Origin: an uncultured Collinsella sp.
Lineage (GTDB): Bacteria > Actinomycetota > Coriobacteriia > Coriobacteriales > Coriobacteriaceae
Direction: 5' to 3'
Length of the DNA: 64,000 nt
Assembly (NCBI GenBank): GCA_900544115.1
Contig: UQTW01000008.1
Coordinates: 15,818 to 79,817, forward strand
In this document: positions 45,399 to 54,078 of the stretch, one piece after another
Numbering within the stretch: position 1 is the stretch's first letter
Layout of the letters: each line of letters opens with the position of its first letter
Translations under genes and position numbers: made by a program
The notes under the pieces: generated by a model
What the model saw: the letters and a program-made list of their open reading frames with translations, nothing else
What the model was told of the DNA's origin: nothing
The model's database searches: none

Positions 45399-46299
45399 TC
45401 ACTCCGGATCAAACGACATGTCGCCCAAACCGACCTTAAAACGATACGCGGCAGACTTATCGCCGTTATCGAATTCAAGATTCAAAATGGTCTCGCCATC
45501 GTAGCCAAGCGGAAGGAAATCGCTCTCAAAATCGCCGCTGCCCACGGTAAGGCTCGCCTTAAAGCCCGTAGAATTCGGAACCGTCATCTCCACATCGCCC
45601 GAGTCCACGCTCACGTCCATCGACTTCGCGGGGGGCCTGGTAGAGCTCGAACGTCGCATCGCCCAAACCGACCTCGGCATTCAGAGTGTCGGTCACGGCG
45701 CCCGTAAACGCGACGTCTCCCGAGTCCAACGTCAAATCAAAGTCGTGGCACGCAATGTCCGCGACCGTCAGGTCTCCCAACCCCACGTTTGCCGTAATGC
45801 CCGTCATGTTATCGGCAAGCTCACGCGGCAGTTCAATGGTGACCTTACGGTCATGGGCACGCTCGTCATCGCAGTCGAACTGGCTAATCTTGAGTGTAGA
45901 GCCCTCGATCTTGGCTAGATTCTGAGTGGCGGCATCGGAAGCAGATGCCCCCTTTGCAACGTGCCCGCTTTCGATGACACGTACCGGTCCGTCAGAGACA
46001 CGTTTAACCTCGACCGTCCCCGACGTCACATCCAAGTCAAGCGATGTGAACGCGTCGGCATCAAACGTTTCGCTCGAAAGTTGTTGAGGCCGAGCGGAAT
46101 AGTTACCGCTATCCAAGAGATCATCGTCGTCAAACATATCGTCAAAATCAGACAAATTGCCAGATAGAATACCGGTCGTACGCACCATATCGGAATGAGC
46201 AAATAGCCGCGAAATGCCCAAGACAAGCCCGATAATGAGCACAAACGCCCCGATGCCAACGCCCAGGCGCACCTTAGACTCACGCGAGAGCTTCATCAT
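45399..46299 (-). pseudogene. DUF4097 membrane protein with frameshift at a G6/C6 tract
   Basis: Two frames together make one DUF4097 protein of about 300 residues. The first (46299-45559) has an N-terminal membrane helix (GVGIGAFVLIIGLVLGISRLF), then repeats such as LDLDVTSGTVEVKRV and GLGDLTVADIACHDFDLTLDSGDVAFTG. After ATFELYQAP the family sequence jumps to the other frame (KSMDVSVDSGDVEMTVPNSTGFKASLTVGSGDFESDFLP, ending 45399). The jump falls in a run of six G on the plus strand (45630-45635); five G would restore one frame. As written the product stops at 45559 with a changed tail. The start overlaps the XRE gene by 4 bp. Confidence 0.8.
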
Positions 46300-47012
46300 T
46301 CATCACCCTCTTTGACGCTCGGCTCAGCGGCGATCGCGGTAGCCACATCAGTATCAACCGCAGCGGAAACATCCTGAGCCTTAGCCGCCTCCGGCGCCGG
46401 ACCAACCTGAATATCCCCGCGCGCCCAATCGCCATCGAGCGCACGCGCCACCCAGTGATAGATGGGGATCGTAAAGAAGATTAGCGCGGCAAAGGGGCCG
46501 GCACCAAACAGGAGCATTAGCAAAAAGAACAGCAGCCAGCACATAGCCCAATACGGGAACGACTGGAACGGGCCCTTCACCGGAGTCACGCTGGTCGCAC
46601 CGGCACCCGTCACCTGAGCCGTCGCCGCATTAGCTGCCTGCGCGCTCCAGCTTGCCGCTTGCGCCGCCTTGGCGGCGGCATCACTCGCCTGCGTTGCCGC
46701 CTCGGTAGCACGTGCCGCCGCCTCATGGGTACGGGCGCGCTCCGCTGCCTCGGCCTCGCGCTGACGGGCGCGGTCCTCGTTCTCAAACTCGATATCGTCC
46801 TCGATCTCATCGCTCGGATTGAGGAGCTCGTCCAAACTCACGCCATAGAGTTTTGCGGGCGAGATCAGGTTCTCGGTATCGGGCGAGCTCTCCGCGCGCT
46901 CCCATTTACTGACCGCTTGGCGTGACAGTCCCAGCTTTCGCGCCAATCCTTCTTGGCTAAAGCCCTTGCTGCGGCGAAGGTCGGCGAGCCGCTGAGCAGT
47001 TTCTACATTCAT
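46296..47012 (-). CDS. XRE-family regulator with C-terminal membrane domain
   Basis: A 238-residue protein. Residues 1-60 are an XRE helix-turn-helix (LADLRRSKGFSQEGLARKLGLSRQAVSKWERAES). Residues 70-95 are acidic, 85-133 are a long alanine-rich helix (EAAARATEAATQASDAAAKAAQAAS), and 153-190 are two hydrophobic segments. A DNA-binding domain tied to the membrane by a helical stalk suggests a sensor that reads envelope state directly. AGGAGG lies 5 bp before the ATG at 47012. A longer frame to 47261 is unsupported. It overlaps the DUF4097 gene, its likely signalling partner. Confidence 0.88.
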   Translation of the reverse strand: MNVETAQRLADLRRSKGFSQEGLARKLGLSRQAVSKWERAESSPDTENLISPAKLYGVSLDELLNPSDEIEDDIEFENEDRARQREAEAAERARTHEAAARATEAATQASDAAAKAAQAASWSAQAANAATAQVTGAGATSVTPVKGPFQSFPYWAMCWLLFFLLMLLFGAGPFAALIFFTIPIYHWVARALDGDWARGDIQVGPAPEAAKAQDVSAAVDTDVATAIAAEPSVKEGDE

Positions 47013-47279
47013 GGTTCCTCCTATGCGATGCCAGCCGTGCCGCCGGACCGTTTTTGTTCTTAAGGCGCCTTGCACAGTTAAAAATCTATCCGCCACCGCC
47101 AAAATCATGCTACCTATTCTAGTGAGATTTTTGACAACCGGCGGTTGCGGGCACATATGAGCTGCGGAAATGTGTCCAAACAAAGCAATGACCCGCAGCT
47201 CGGTTGTCCCCGTTGCGGCGTTAACGGTAGTATGGTCGTACTGTTTATTCCGCACCGCCATCGGGGGGAGTTCCGCGCC

Positions 47280-48152
47280 GTGAACCGCGATTTCGCATCA
47301 TCGCTCATCCAGCTCAACAATACGTTCTATCGCGAGCACTCCGCTTCCTTTTCCGATACGCGCCAAGCCCCGTGGCCCGGCTGGGTGCGCACCATGGACA
47401 TCGCGCTTGAGCAGCTCGATGTGGCCACGATCGAGCATCCCGTCCGCGTCTTCGACCTTGCCTGCGGCAATATGCGATTCGAGAACTTTGCCGCCGGCGG
47501 GGCACTTGCCGCCAAGGGCGTCGACGGCGCAAACCCCTCGGCAGATGCCAGCTGCCCGTTTGAGTTCTATGGTGTCGACTCGTGCCAAGATCTGGCAATA
47601 GACGCCCACGGCCACGCCCTGCGCATTCCCAACCTGCACTTCCAGGAACTCGACGTGCTCGACGCCCTCATGAAGCTCAATCCCGCCGAGACGCCCGACG
47701 TGCTTTTCGACGCCCCGCTCGCCGATATCTCGGTCTGCTTTGGCTTTATGCACCACGTGCCGTCGTGCGAGTACCGCGTACGCGTGCTCGACACCCTGGT
47801 GCGCCAGACGCGCCCGGGCGGCATCATCGCCATCAGCTTTTGGGAGTTTATGAATGACGAGCGCATGGCGCGCAAGGCCGTTCGCGCCGAAGCCCGCGCC
47901 GAGCTTACCCCGCCGTTTGAAGGTTACGATTCCGCGCAGTTTGAAGCCGGCGACCACCTCATTGGCTGGCAAAACGACCGCCACGCCTACCGCTATTGCC
48001 ATCACTTTGACGATCAGCAGATCACCGACCTGGTGCGCGGCGTCCGTACGTTCTACAAGAGCGGCGAGGTCCCCGTGCGCGAGCTTGAGCGCTTCCATGC
48101 CGACGGCCGTAGCGGCGAGCTCAACCGCTATGTAATCCTCAAGCGCCTGTAG
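47280..48152 (+). CDS. Class I SAM methyltransferase, Trm9-like
   Basis: A 290-residue methyltransferase. The start resembles eukaryotic Trm9 and its relatives: LNNTFYREHSASFSDTRQAPWPGW, matching the TR...PWP motif of tRNA mcm5U methyltransferases. The SAM site is VFDLACGNMRF (57-67), then FYGVDSCQDLAI and DISVCFGFMHHVP, then TLVRQTRPGGIIAISFWEF. It probably methylates a carboxymethyl group in tRNA or a related acid (inference). A GTG start at 47280 has GGGGGGAG 9 bp upstream; ATG 47145 lies further up without a site. It is divergent from the XRE gene and precedes trmB by about 120 bp. Confidence 0.75.
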   Translation: MNRDFASSLIQLNNTFYREHSASFSDTRQAPWPGWVRTMDIALEQLDVATIEHPVRVFDLACGNMRFENFAAGGALAAKGVDGANPSADASCPFEFYGVDSCQDLAIDAHGHALRIPNLHFQELDVLDALMKLNPAETPDVLFDAPLADISVCFGFMHHVPSCEYRVRVLDTLVRQTRPGGIIAISFWEFMNDERMARKAVRAEARAELTPPFEGYDSAQFEAGDHLIGWQNDRHAYRYCHHFDDQQITDLVRGVRTFYKSGEVPVRELERFHADGRSGELNRYVILKRL

Positions 48153-48270
48153 GCATCGACGACTCGCCGCCGGGCCGCACCGCATCTTTCGGGCAAACTA
48201 TGCCCACCCCTTTCCAACCCATTGACGAAACGCGCAGCTATGCGTTTCGCATTTATGACCAAGGAGCCTC

Positions 48271-49110
48271 ATGGGAGCCGTCCACGTTCGCACGCCTAAG
48301 AACTTTGTACTCGAGGAGCGCCTGGAGCGCTACGCCGATGCGATTGAGACGAATCCCGAGGCCTATGTCGGAGATTGGCGCAAGGCCTGTGCGCCCGCAG
48401 GCAGCAAGCCTTTCGAACACCTTCACCTGGATCTTGGTTGTGGCAAGGGAACGTACCTTGTAGAGCGCGCGGCCCACGAGCCAAACACGCTCTTTATCGG
48501 CATGGACCAGGAGCCCATCTGCATTGCCTATGCCGCGCAGAAAATATGCGAGCAGGAACTGACCAACGCACTTGTCCTGCCCCGAGGCGCCGCATCGCTG
48601 CCGCAACTGTTTGCCGCAGGCGAGCTCGACGCCATAACCATCAACTTTCCCACGCCGCAGCCCAAGGCCAAGTACGCCAAAAAACGACTCGTCCATGTCG
48701 ACCATCTGATGCTCTACCGCCCGCTCTTTTCAGCCGGCGCCGCCGTCACACTGCGCACTGACAGCAAGCCATTGCGCGACTACGCTTTGGGGCAGTTTGC
48801 CGCGGCAGGCTACGACACACTTTGGGTAAGTGACGACGTCCGCCGCGACCATCCCGAGCACCCCGAGACCGAATACGAATGCCGCACGCGCGAGATGGGT
48901 GCCGTCGTCTATGGCATTTGCGCCACGCCCGGTGCGCTGCCAACCGACGAACAGCTCGCGGCGGGCCGCGTGCAGGAACAAAGTCTTGCCTGCTACCTAC
49001 CCAATAACCTCGATGAGCTCACCTATGTACCTCTGGGCATGGAAGAGGCCGTCGAGAACTTTAGGAACCGCGCCCGCAAAGGCAAAAAGCGCCTTCCGCA
49101 GGAGTCATAG
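48271..49110 (+). CDS. trmB: tRNA (guanine-N7)-methyltransferase TrmB-like
   Basis: A 279-residue methyltransferase of the TrmB family, which makes m7G46 in tRNA. It has the SAM motif HLDLGCGKGTYLVERAAHEPNTLFIGMD and a family-type motif AITINFPTPQPKAKYAKKRLVH. The usual TrmB motif at that point is FPDPWPKxRHxKRR, so the aspartate, tryptophan and arginine are replaced (T, Q, K). The overall order and spacing still fit. Function as m7G46 methyltransferase is likely but the changed motif leaves doubt. AAGGAG lies 4 bp before the ATG. The extra C-terminal region (about 210-279) is longer than in E. coli TrmB. Confidence 0.75.
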   Translation: MGAVHVRTPKNFVLEERLERYADAIETNPEAYVGDWRKACAPAGSKPFEHLHLDLGCGKGTYLVERAAHEPNTLFIGMDQEPICIAYAAQKICEQELTNALVLPRGAASLPQLFAAGELDAITINFPTPQPKAKYAKKRLVHVDHLMLYRPLFSAGAAVTLRTDSKPLRDYALGQFAAAGYDTLWVSDDVRRDHPEHPETEYECRTREMGAVVYGICATPGALPTDEQLAAGRVQEQSLACYLPNNLDELTYVPLGMEEAVENFRNRARKGKKRLPQES

Positions 49111-49177
49111 GGGCTTTTGGCGGTCGCTACGCCAGCGAGCAAGCACAAATAGGCACCGATGAACGACCCTCAAACCT

Positions 49178-49296
49178 AAGTGAGTAGACTTTTTTGCAAT
49201 AGCCAGGCACAGCCCGCATAGCGAAACATAAAACCGCAGGTAGAACCCTTGCACAAAAGTCATGTGCTCGCAATATCGCAAAAAGTCTACTCACTT
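49178..49296. repeat. 119-bp palindromic element, copy A
   Basis: This element begins AAGTGAGTAGACTTTTTTGC and ends GCAAAAAGTCTACTCACTT. The terminal inverted repeats match over about 18 bases. Its centre has AAAACCGCAGGTAGA. Copies B (59197) and C (60617) have the same ends, core and exact length. It fills most of the gap between trmB and the DUF3516 helicase; the rest of that gap (49111-49177 and 49297-49419) shows no gene. Confidence 0.85.
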
Positions 49297-49419
49297 GGCT
49301 AGCGACTACACTAAACGGCTGGGCAGAACGCCCATTTCCTGCATTTTCTTGCCTGCGAACGCATCGATGCGACGCTACGCCATAATAGTTGGCGGACAAT
49401 CGCGAGAGAAAGCAAACAC

Positions 49420-52101
49420 ATGGCACAGACCACGACAGATATCGCCGCCAGCACCGTCTCCGGCGCCGGAGCCGCCAGCTCATTCTCGGGCGGCACGGGA
49501 ACCGAGGCCGAGTTCGGCTCGCTCGGCGCGCTCTCCCCCACTTGGTGGGAGCCCGAGGACGGCAGCGAGCCCGAACCGTGGCTCACGCCCGATCAGGCCT
49601 TCGAGCGCTTCTTTGAATGGACGAGCGGCCGCGGCATTGAGCTGTGGGATCACCAAGAAGAGGCCCTCATGGACCTGGCCGCCGGCGATCACGTCATTTT
49701 GGGCACGCCGACCGGATCGGGCAAATCGCTCGTCGCGCTGGGCATGCTCTTTATGGGCATGGCGCAGGGCAAACGTTGCTATTACACGGCCCCTATCAAG
49801 GCCCTGGTCAGCGAAAAGTTCTTCGATCTGGTACAGGTGCTCGGCCGCGATAACGTCGGTATGATCACCGGCGACACGCATATCAACACCAAGGCACCCG
49901 TCATCTGCTGCACGGCAGAGATCCTTGCCAACGACGCACTGCGCGAGGGCGAAGATGCCGATGTTGGCTGCGTCGCCATGGACGAGTTCCACTACTTTGC
50001 CGACCCCGATCGCGGTTGGGCCTGGCAGGTGCCGCTGCTCACCCTGCCTCACACGCAATTCATGCTCATGAGCGCCACACTCGGCGATGTCACTGCCATC
50101 GCCGCCTCACTTGAGGAGCACACCGGCGCAACCTGCGACTTGGTTGTCGACGCCCCGCGTCCGGTTCCGCTGAGTTATGACTATGTGACGACCTCCCTCG
50201 AGGGCACGGTCGAGCTCGCAATGCGCCGCGGCGAGGCCCCGCTCTACATCGTGCACTTTAGCCAGGACGCCGCACTTGCGACGGCGCAATCCCTCGCCAA
50301 CTTTGGTATTGCCAGCAAGGAGCAGCGTGGGGCCATCAAGGAGGCGGCCAAGGGCACGAGCTTCTCGACGGCCTTTGGCAAGATTCTTAAGCGCTTGCTC
50401 GGATGCGGCGTCGGCGTGCACCATGCTGGCATGTTGCCGCGCTATCGTCTGCTGGTCGAGCGCTTGGCACAACAGGGCCTGTTGCCCGTCATCTGTGGCA
50501 CCGATACGCTCGGCGTCGGCATCAACGTGCCCATCCATACCGTGGTGCTCACCGCGCTCACCAAGTTCGACGGCTACAAGATGCGTCGTCTGCGCGCCCG
50601 CGAGTTTCATCAGATTGCCGGTCGCGCCGGCCGCTCGGGCTTCGATACCGAGGGCACGGTGATTGCCGAGGCACCCGAGCACGAGATCGAGAATGCCAAG
50701 CTCATGGCCAAGGCGGGCGACGACCCCAAGAAGCTCCGCAAGATTAAAAAGAAGAAGGCCCCCGAGGGCTTTGTCACCTGGAACAAGCAGACCTTTGAGC
50801 GCCTGATCGAGACGCAGCCCGAAACGCTCAAGCCGCGCCTTCGCATCACACACTCCATGGTGATTAGCGTGGTCGAACAGGGCGGCGACGCCCGTGCCCG
50901 CGTGCACGACCTCATCGAGACGAGCCTGCAAACGCCCGAGGAAAAGGCAAAGCTCGAGGTTCGCGCCGACGAAATCTTCGCCACGCTCATCGATTCCGGT
51001 GTCGTCGTTCGCACCGAGGTGCCGCCCGCACCCGACGCTCCGGCTGACGCCGCGCCGGACATCGACTACGCGCTGACGGTCGACCTGCCCGAGGACTTTG
51101 CGCTCGATCAGCCGCTCTCGCCGTTCTTGCTCGCCGCGCTGGAGCTGCTCGATCCCGAGAGCGAGACCTATACCATGGATTTAATCTCAATGGTCGAGGC
51201 GACGCTCGAAGATCCCAAGCAAGTGCTGCGTGCGCAGGAGCGTGCCGCACGCGATCGAGCTATGGCCGAGATGAAGGCCGACGGCATCGAGTATGAGGAG
51301 CGTCTGGAGCGCATTCAAGACGTCACGTACGAAAAGCCGCTCGAGGATTTGCTCGACGCCGCTTTTGACAAGTACTGCCAGGAAGTACCCTGGGCAAACG
51401 ACTACCAGCTCTCTCCCAAGAGCGTCCTGCGCGATATGCTGGAAAGCGCGAGCGATTTTAAGGGCTACATTCAAAAGCTCGGCATCGCCCGCTCCGAGGG
51501 CATTTTGCTGCGCTACCTGGCAGAGGCTTACCGTTCGCTCGACCGCACCGTACCCATCGAGAAGCGCGACGAGCGCCTGCGCGACATTATCTCGTGGCTG
51601 GGCTTTGTGGTGCGCTCGGTCGACTCGAGCTTGGTAGACGAGTGGGAAAACGTTGGCAACCCGGCAGCCCTCGACGCCACGCCGCCGCAGGGCATCGACG
51701 AGGTCGTGGCGGACCGCCGCGGCTGCACGTTGTTGGTGCGCAACGCGCTCTTCCGCCGCGTGACCCTTGCCGCCCGCGAGCACGTTCGCGACCTGGGCGA
51801 GCTCGACGACGACTGGGGCATGAGCGAGATCCGCTGGCAAAAAGCACTCGACGCTTACCACGAGCAGCACGAGGAGATTCTCACCGACGGCGACGCGCGC
51901 TCCTCTGCTATGTTCTCGATCGACGAGTCCGACGAGAAGGCGCTCCACGTGTGGCACGTGCACCAGATTTTTGCCGACGAGGACGGCGACCACGACTTTG
52001 GCATCATGGGCGATGTCGATCTGGACGCCACGCAAGACGGTGGCGAGGTCATCTTCAAGAACTACCGCGTCGGTTTTATCGAGGATTTGCTCGAGGATTA
52101 G
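49420..52101 (+). CDS. DEAD/DEAH-box helicase with DUF3516 domain
   Basis: An 893-residue Ski2-like SF2 helicase. Motif I is GTPTGSGKS (95-103), then TAPIKALVSEKFFDL, motif II MDEFHYFADPDRGWAW, motif III MSATLGD, motif V GTDTLGVGINVPIHTVVLTAL and motif VI FHQIAGRAGRSGFDTEG. From about residue 450 comes the actinobacterial DUF3516 region, including PEGFVTWNKQTFERLIETQPETLKPRLRITHSMV and SPKSVLRDMLESASDFKGYIQKLGIARSEGILLRYLAEAYRSL. Role is probably in RNA or DNA processing; no substrate is established to my knowledge. The N-terminus is low in complexity up to residue 35. GAGAAAG precedes the ATG. Confidence 0.92.
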   Translation: MAQTTTDIAASTVSGAGAASSFSGGTGTEAEFGSLGALSPTWWEPEDGSEPEPWLTPDQAFERFFEWTSGRGIELWDHQEEALMDLAAGDHVILGTPTGSGKSLVALGMLFMGMAQGKRCYYTAPIKALVSEKFFDLVQVLGRDNVGMITGDTHINTKAPVICCTAEILANDALREGEDADVGCVAMDEFHYFADPDRGWAWQVPLLTLPHTQFMLMSATLGDVTAIAASLEEHTGATCDLVVDAPRPVPLSYDYVTTSLEGTVELAMRRGEAPLYIVHFSQDAALATAQSLANFGIASKEQRGAIKEAAKGTSFSTAFGKILKRLLGCGVGVHHAGMLPRYRLLVERLAQQGLLPVICGTDTLGVGINVPIHTVVLTALTKFDGYKMRRLRAREFHQIAGRAGRSGFDTEGTVIAEAPEHEIENAKLMAKAGDDPKKLRKIKKKKAPEGFVTWNKQTFERLIETQPETLKPRLRITHSMVISVVEQGGDARARVHDLIETSLQTPEEKAKLEVRADEIFATLIDSGVVVRTEVPPAPDAPADAAPDIDYALTVDLPEDFALDQPLSPFLLAALELLDPESETYTMDLISMVEATLEDPKQVLRAQERAARDRAMAEMKADGIEYEERLERIQDVTYEKPLEDLLDAAFDKYCQEVPWANDYQLSPKSVLRDMLESASDFKGYIQKLGIARSEGILLRYLAEAYRSLDRTVPIEKRDERLRDIISWLGFVVRSVDSSLVDEWENVGNPAALDATPPQGIDEVVADRRGCTLLVRNALFRRVTLAAREHVRDLGELDDDWGMSEIRWQKALDAYHEQHEEILTDGDARSSAMFSIDESDEKALHVWHVHQIFADEDGDHDFGIMGDVDLDATQDGGEVIFKNYRVGFIEDLLED

Positions 52102-52123
52102 CCAAGCATATTGGGACGAAACG

Positions 52124-52164
52124 AAGCGGGGCTGTTGGCAACATCGCCAGCAGCCCCGCTTTTT
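52124..52164. terminator. Terminator between DUF3516 helicase and DUF2130 genes
   Basis: AAGCGGGGCTG (52124-52134) and CAGCCCCGCTT (52151-52161) form a perfect 11-bp stem, with a smaller inner dyad, followed by TTTT on the plus strand. It lies about 20 bp past the helicase stop and before the convergent DUF2130 stop. Confidence 0.92.
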
Positions 52165-52180
52165 CACTATCCGCTATGCC

Positions 52181-53938
52181 TTACTCGGCATCCTCGACCT
52201 CATACGAATCCGCCTCGGCGGGCTCATCGCCTGTCTCCGACGCGGTCTCGCGTGCCTCATCAAACGCTGCCTTCATGGTCTTGTTGCCCCAAGTGAGCTT
52301 GCGAATGGTGAGCTCATCAGCCTTGTTGTGGGCCAGGCGCAGATTCTCGGTGCTGCGGCGCAAATCGTCCTTGGTCTTCTCGAGCTGCTTGATGGCGGCA
52401 TCGATTTCCTTGATCGCCGACTCGAATTGCTTACTCGCCAGGTTATAGTTGCGCGAGAAGCCATCCTTGAACTTCTCCATCTTGGCTTCGAAGTTCGTGA
52501 CATCGATATTCTGCTGTTTGTACTCCGCCAGTTCCTGCTTATAGCGAAGCGAACCCATAGCGGCGTTGCGAAGGAGCGTAATCATGGGGATGAAGAACTG
52601 CGGGCGGATCACGTACATCTTCTCATAGCGGTAACTCACGTCGACGATACCCGCGTTATAGAGGTCACTCTCGGGCTCCAGCAGGGTGCAGAGCACCGCA
52701 TACTCGCAGCCTTTCTGGCGGCGATCGTGATCGAGTTTCTTAAAGAAATCCTCGTTCTTGTGTTTGGTCGCGGTCTCGTCGTTCTCGTTTTTCATCTCGA
52801 ACATGATCGAAATGATCTCGTTGCCGCTCTCGTCACACTCGCGGAAGATAAAGTCGCCCTTGGTACCCTCGGATGCATCGTTATCCTTCTCGAAATACGC
52901 GTTGGGAAACGCCGTCATGCGCAGGCGGTTAAACTCGGTCTCGCAGTGCTGCTCGAGCGACTCGCCCACCATCTTGGTGGACAGGCGGACCTTCATGTCC
53001 TTAAGGCGCTCAATCTCTTCATCCTTGTAGCGAATCAGTTCCTCGTTCGCGCGCTTGGTCTGCGCAAGTTCGAGCTCGTGTGCCGCCTTGGCCTGCTCCT
53101 CGCGTGAATCGCGCACCGCCAGCTCACTCGTGAGCTTGGCGCGGGCCTCGTCACGCTCACGCTCCGCCGCGGCGACCGCCTCCGATAGGTTCATCTTGGC
53201 CGTCAGTTCCTGTTCGCGCAGCTGAGCACGCAGACCCTCGGCCTCCTGCTCGGACTGAGCCTTTGCGACGGAAAACTTCTCCTGAACCTTCGCGCGATAG
53301 TCAGCAAGCGTACGTTCGGCCTCGCTGCGAGCGGCCTCGAGCTCACGCTGCGACTCGGCCGCAGCAGCAGCAAGCGCCATCTCCTGGGCCTTGTCCGCCG
53401 CGGCGAGCCTGGCTTGCAGCTCGGCAATCTGGGCATCACGTGCGGACAGGTCGTTTTGAGCAGCATTGCGTGCCGCTGCCTCGGCAAGCCTGGCTTCATC
53501 ATCTTTGCGCCCCAACTGCGCACGCAGGTTGTCGATCTCGCGCTGCAGTTCGGCATTCTCCTTTTGAGCATCGGCGCGGGCCTCAACCGCCGCACGCTGG
53601 CTTGCACTCTCGCGCTCTGCGGCAGCGCCCTCGAGCTTGGCGCGCAGCTCGGCAAGCTCAGCGTCGCGCTTGGCGAGTTCTTGCGCCAGCTGCTGGGCTG
53701 CAGCGTTCTTCTGCTCGACAAGCTGAGCGTCGCGCTGAGACTCTGCCTTTTGCAAGGCAGCCGTCGAGCGCGAGCGCTCAAGCTCCAGCGCCTGCTCGCC
53801 CTCGCGCTGAGCAGCCTTCACGCGCTCGTCCAGGTCGCGCGAAAACTCGGCGTCGCGCACCTGCTTGACGATATCCGCATAACCGGACGCATCGACCTTA
53901 AAAACTTCGCCGCAATGCGGGCACTTGATCTCGTTCAT
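52181..53938 (-). CDS. DUF2130 domain protein with long coiled coil
   Basis: A 585-residue protein. It starts with a small cysteine motif (IKCPHCGEVFKV), then an alanine/glutamate-rich coiled coil over about residues 30-330, and a C-terminal DUF2130 domain with FPNAYFEKDNDASEGTKGDFIFRE and DESGNEIISIMFEMKNENDETATKHKNEDFFKKLDHDRRQKGCEYAVLCTLLEPESD. The conserved D...E.K pattern (GDFIFRE...FEMKNE) looks like a PD-(D/E)XK nuclease core, so a nucleic-acid role like that of RmuC is plausible (inference). CGAGGAG lies 6 bp before the ATG. Confidence 0.88.
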   Translation of the reverse strand: MNEIKCPHCGEVFKVDASGYADIVKQVRDAEFSRDLDERVKAAQREGEQALELERSRSTAALQKAESQRDAQLVEQKNAAAQQLAQELAKRDAELAELRAKLEGAAAERESASQRAAVEARADAQKENAELQREIDNLRAQLGRKDDEARLAEAAARNAAQNDLSARDAQIAELQARLAAADKAQEMALAAAAAESQRELEAARSEAERTLADYRAKVQEKFSVAKAQSEQEAEGLRAQLREQELTAKMNLSEAVAAAERERDEARAKLTSELAVRDSREEQAKAAHELELAQTKRANEELIRYKDEEIERLKDMKVRLSTKMVGESLEQHCETEFNRLRMTAFPNAYFEKDNDASEGTKGDFIFRECDESGNEIISIMFEMKNENDETATKHKNEDFFKKLDHDRRQKGCEYAVLCTLLEPESDLYNAGIVDVSYRYEKMYVIRPQFFIPMITLLRNAAMGSLRYKQELAEYKQQNIDVTNFEAKMEKFKDGFSRNYNLASKQFESAIKEIDAAIKQLEKTKDDLRRSTENLRLAHNKADELTIRKLTWGNKTMKAAFDEARETASETGDEPAEADSYEVEDAE

Positions 53939-54027
53939 GGCAGCTCCTCGATGGACGCAAATTTCAACCGCCTACACTCTACCGCGCCGCACGGACAAAA
54001 AAGACTCCGCCATAATGCCGGCGACGA

Positions 54028-54077
54028 CGCCAGAACCACCACAAAGGTGCCTGCCCCCTTTGTGGTGGCTCTGGCGC
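54028..54077. terminator. Long hairpin after the phosphoesterase gene
   Basis: CCAGAACCACCACAAAGG (54030-54047) pairs with CCTTTGTGGTGGCTCTGG (54057-54074), an 18-bp stem with one mismatch and a short loop TGCCTGCCC. It ends 4 bp before the phosphoesterase stop on the minus strand, so it is that gene's likely terminator. The loop resembles those of hairpins at 6592 and 39927. Confidence 0.75.
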
Positions 54078-54078
54078 C

